Origin: Chthoniobacteraceae bacterium
GTDB lineage: Bacteria > Verrucomicrobiota > Verrucomicrobiia > Chthoniobacterales > Chthoniobacteraceae
DNA: 35,624 nucleotides
Reading direction: 5' to 3'
NCBI GenBank assembly: GCA_947479475.1
Contig: CANJZW010000048.1
Span: 1-35,624 of the forward strand
The number at the start of each line of letters is the position of its first letter. The first letter of the stretch is position 1. The notes below the pieces were generated by a model. The model was not told the DNA's origin, did not search any database, and worked only from the letters and a program-made list of their open reading frames with translations. A program made the position numbers and the translations under genes. Shown in pieces: positions 33,473 to 35,624 of this stretch.

Positions 33473-33928
33473 ATGGAAAGTCGTTATATCCACAAGAGTC
33501 ACAACGTATCGGTTCTTGTGTACCATGTGGTGTGTAGTGCGAAGTATCGGAGAGTTGTGATGGATAAGAAAGTGGATGTGGTGCGGAGGGATACATGCCT
33601 TGAAATAGAAAAGAGGTGGGAGATATATTTTTTAGAAGTGGGATTGGACCGGGATCACGCACATTTTCTGATTCAGTCAGTACCGACTTACAGCGTGACT
33701 CAGATTGTGACTAGGGTGAAAATTTTGATAGCGCGCGAGGTGTTTGCAAAAGTGCCGGAGGTCAAAAAAAAGCTGTGGGGAGGTGAGTTTTGGGGGAAGG
33801 GATATTTTGTGAATACGGTCGGTCAGCATGGTGGCGAACAGGTGATTGCTGCCTACGTGGCAGGGCAGGGAGGAGAGAAGAAATACGAAAGGTTACACAA
33901 GGCGCAGCTCACGCTGGGGTTGTTCTGA
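33473..33928 (+). CDS. tnpA: IS200/IS605-family TnpA-like transposase (Y1, HUH)
   Basis: A 151-residue single-strand transposase. The start SHNVSVLVYHVVCSAKYRRV resembles IS200 TnpA. The HUH motif is RDHAHFLIQ, and the catalytic Tyr is expected in VIAAYVAGQG after GKGYFVNTVGQHG. Both halves of the active site are present, and the length is typical, so it may be active. It encodes no TnpB, so this is an IS200-type single-gene element. Its base composition is clearly more AT-rich than the genes around it. A GC hairpin follows 10 bases after the stop. Confidence 0.88.
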   Translation: MESRYIHKSHNVSVLVYHVVCSAKYRRVVMDKKVDVVRRDTCLEIEKRWEIYFLEVGLDRDHAHFLIQSVPTYSVTQIVTRVKILIAREVFAKVPEVKKKLWGGEFWGKGYFVNTVGQHGGEQVIAAYVAGQGGEKKYERLHKAQLTLGLF

Positions 33929-33937
33929 TCAATGCCG

Positions 33938-33951
33938 CGGGGCTTGCCCCG
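33938..33951 (+). repeat. Hairpin downstream of the IS200-like transposase, possible right end
   Basis: Perfect CGGGGC/GCCCCG stem with a TT loop. IS200/IS605 elements are recognised through subterminal hairpins, so this is a candidate right-end structure. It could also act as a transcription stop, though no T-run follows. Confidence 0.5.
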
Positions 33952-34067
33952 AGGATGCGTTTTACTGATAGCAGGAGTTTCCTTTTGGCCCCGTTTCCGC
34001 AGCGCGCGCGCGGTATCGTTGCGGGGCGCGCTTGATACGCACTGAAAAAGGCACCTCTCCTCTGAAA

Positions 34068-35462
34068 TTACGGCGCGCTTAAAAGCAGGCTCCCCGACAA
34101 CTTTGGCGCTGTCGTCATCGTTTGCCCCGCCGCTGGAGGCTTGGGCAAAAGGAAGTAGCCGTACCCGTTGGCCGCACCGCCTGGCGTCTGCACAAGCTGA
34201 CCGTAGAAGTTCGCCCTGCGTGTAGCATCGGCCGCGCTCGCGCCTGGGAGTAGGAAACTTCCACTAAACTCCCCGGTTGAAACACTCAAACTGTTGACAT
34301 GCAATTGGTTGAGATTAACAGGAGCCGTGATGCGATTCAAAACACTTGAGCTTCCCAGCGAGGTCACCGTAACCGTCTGACTAATGCCGTCGCTCAAACC
34401 GCCGCTACTGAAAACCAGCTGCGCATTATCTAATCCAGGGCTCAGCCCCAAAATCAGCGCACCCTTATTGGGAGGCACGTACAAACCACCACTTACCGTC
34501 AGCTCAATGGGGCCAAAACCGACCCGGTAAGTGAGCGCAGGTTTCGCACTGAGATCGGGCCGCATCCAAGTGGGATTGCCGTACACGTTGTTGTCGGAGT
34601 CGATTGCCAGTGGCCCCACCACGGACCCCAAGTTTGTGTACAGCGAACCGTAAAGGAGCACTTCTCCATTAGGCCCTACAAAAGTGGCACTGCTCATTTT
34701 GGTGCCGTCGGAAAGGGATGTCGTTATGAAAGAGATCCCCGACTTTGGGCTCACCAATAGCGATCCGAACCCACTGCCCTGGGGCAAGCTTTCATCCGTA
34801 TCATTGGGATGCTGGAGGCAAAATGTGTGCAATCCCTTAAAGGCATCGGCATTGCCGGGGGTTGTGGGCCAGACATTACGCCATCCATCAATACCAACGG
34901 TGTTTGCTGATCCGTCACTCAAAGATCCAGCCAGCATATTTCCCGCGCCATCCAAAGAAACGTCCAGGGTCACGCTCGTTTTTGGAAGCACACACAAAAT
35001 CCGTGCTGTTTGATGCGTAGAAGTCGATGAGGCCGGCAATGCAATCAAACTTCCTCGGAAAGCAATCGCTGTAACACCAGTGACCAGCCTACCGCTATAT
35101 GCACCCCTTGTAGTTGTGGTGATCTGAACGGTCGAACCGAGATTTCTATTGAGCGTTTTATTCCGTTCAATCCAACCTTGGAACGCCCCGACAAACCCCG
35201 GATCCAGTGCCGCGACATTGATTTCAAAGTTTAATGGAACCGCTCCTGGACTCTTTCCTGTAATGCTCACCGCGTAGGTGCCCGCTTGAATTGGAGAACC
35301 ACTGAGTACGCCCGTTGACGGGTTGAACGCAACTCCAGGAGGCAAGTTGGCTGCGCTGTAACCAAGAGGATCCATTTCAGCGGGCTTGAACAGTAGCTGT
35401 CTTATCGGCCCAGAGATCACGGTCGACAGCTTTGAGTTCAAAACCCCAGCATTGACCGTCAC
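34068..35462 (-). CDS. Surface protein with Ig-like (He_PIG) repeat, probably 5'-truncated
   Basis: A 464-residue frame. The N-terminal part contains a He_PIG-type motif: AANLPPGVAFNPSTGVLSGS followed by PIQAGTYAVSITGKSPG. The rest is beta-rich with a verrucomicrobial C-terminal pattern (GEFSGSFLLPG, ANFYGQLVQTPGG, NGYGYFLLPKPP). No signal peptide exists at the GTG start of 35,462. The frame stays open upstream for 13 codons, reading GSGTFSVTV before the start, which looks like the end of another Ig-like domain. It then meets TGA at about 35,506. The 5' part is therefore probably lost or frameshifted, and this is likely a remnant of a larger exported protein. Confidence 0.7.
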   Translation of the reverse strand: MTVNAGVLNSKLSTVISGPIRQLLFKPAEMDPLGYSAANLPPGVAFNPSTGVLSGSPIQAGTYAVSITGKSPGAVPLNFEINVAALDPGFVGAFQGWIERNKTLNRNLGSTVQITTTTRGAYSGRLVTGVTAIAFRGSLIALPASSTSTHQTARILCVLPKTSVTLDVSLDGAGNMLAGSLSDGSANTVGIDGWRNVWPTTPGNADAFKGLHTFCLQHPNDTDESLPQGSGFGSLLVSPKSGISFITTSLSDGTKMSSATFVGPNGEVLLYGSLYTNLGSVVGPLAIDSDNNVYGNPTWMRPDLSAKPALTYRVGFGPIELTVSGGLYVPPNKGALILGLSPGLDNAQLVFSSGGLSDGISQTVTVTSLGSSSVLNRITAPVNLNQLHVNSLSVSTGEFSGSFLLPGASAADATRRANFYGQLVQTPGGAANGYGYFLLPKPPAAGQTMTTAPKLSGSLLLSAP

Positions 35463-35535
35463 GCTGAACGTTCCGCTCCCTTTGTTTCTGAATTCGTGTC
35501 CTCACGGCCGACTTTATTTACGCTACAACGATCAG

Positions 35536-35588
35536 TTGGCGGGATTGGTGTAGGGAGCCCGTAGGGCGACCGTAACCATTCCCGCCAA
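35536..35588. repeat. Imperfect inverted repeat near the right edge
   Basis: Arms ttggcgggattgg (35,536-35,548) and ccattcccgccaa (35,576-35,588) match at 12 of 13 positions around a 27-base loop that itself holds a short repeat (agggagcccgtagggc). It lies just upstream of the broken surface-protein gene, so it could be a dispersed element or an insertion scar. Confidence 0.7.
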
Positions 35589-35624
35589 CTTGCGGCTCAA
35601 ATAGACCCCACCCCACCCATGAGC

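Overview
The window looks like a high-GC chromosome segment from a Verrucomicrobiota bacterium (Opitutae/Spartobacteria type). This is inference from gene content: an FHA-kinase-TPR-SUMF1 fusion, a secreted sialate O-acetylesterase, an FAD oxidoreductase with a golvesin-like tail, a DUF303/SGNH secretome, futalosine-pathway MqnD, an Ig-like (He_PIG) surface protein, and an Rpn nuclease with GISQ repeats. No rRNA, tRNA or CRISPR array was seen.

Layout. 0.4-3.0 kb: a membrane Ser/Thr kinase. 3.2-6.0 kb: a small defence/toxin-antitoxin island with lower-GC MazEF, a decayed DUF4143 ATPase fragment, a decayed AbiE-like type IV TA pair, and an intact DUF4143 ATPase. 6.3-8.4 kb: a secreted FAD oxidoreductase. 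8.4-11.5 kb: a housekeeping block on the minus strand (rplI, dnaB, a BioF2-like acyltransferase), with a hairpin-plus-U-tract directly against the annotated dnaB start. 11.8-12.5 kb: a DUF433/DUF5615 TA pair. 12.6-16.1 kb: dnaE. 16.1-17.0 kb: about 0.9 kb of non-coding, repeat-rich DNA with a 36-bp direct repeat, a 9-bp tandem repeat and many GC-rich palindromes. 17.0-19.2 kb: sialate O-acetylesterase and a DUF309 protein. 19.3-22.5 kb: two tandem DUF21/CBS membrane proteins and mqnD. 22.5-29.9 kb: a six-gene overlapping minus-strand operon. 30.3-35.5 kb: cupin, SGNH hydrolase, Rpn nuclease, an IS200-type transposase, and a 5'-broken surface protein.

The most interesting region is 22.5-29.9 kb. 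Transcription order is: a receiver domain fused to a membrane GT2 glycosyltransferase, a TMTC/ArnT-like multi-pass protein with TPRs, an SDR sugar-nucleotide enzyme, a DegT/ArnB-type aminotransferase, a CHASE3 histidine kinase, and a NarL-type response regulator. The enzyme classes parallel the arn lipid A modification pathway (ArnB aminotransferase, ArnA-type SDR, ArnC GT2, ArnT GT-C). Here a two-component system is embedded in the operon, and a phosphorylatable receiver is fused to the ArnC-like enzyme. I infer a phosphorelay-controlled surface (lipid or protein) glycosylation system. The substrate and sugar are unknown.
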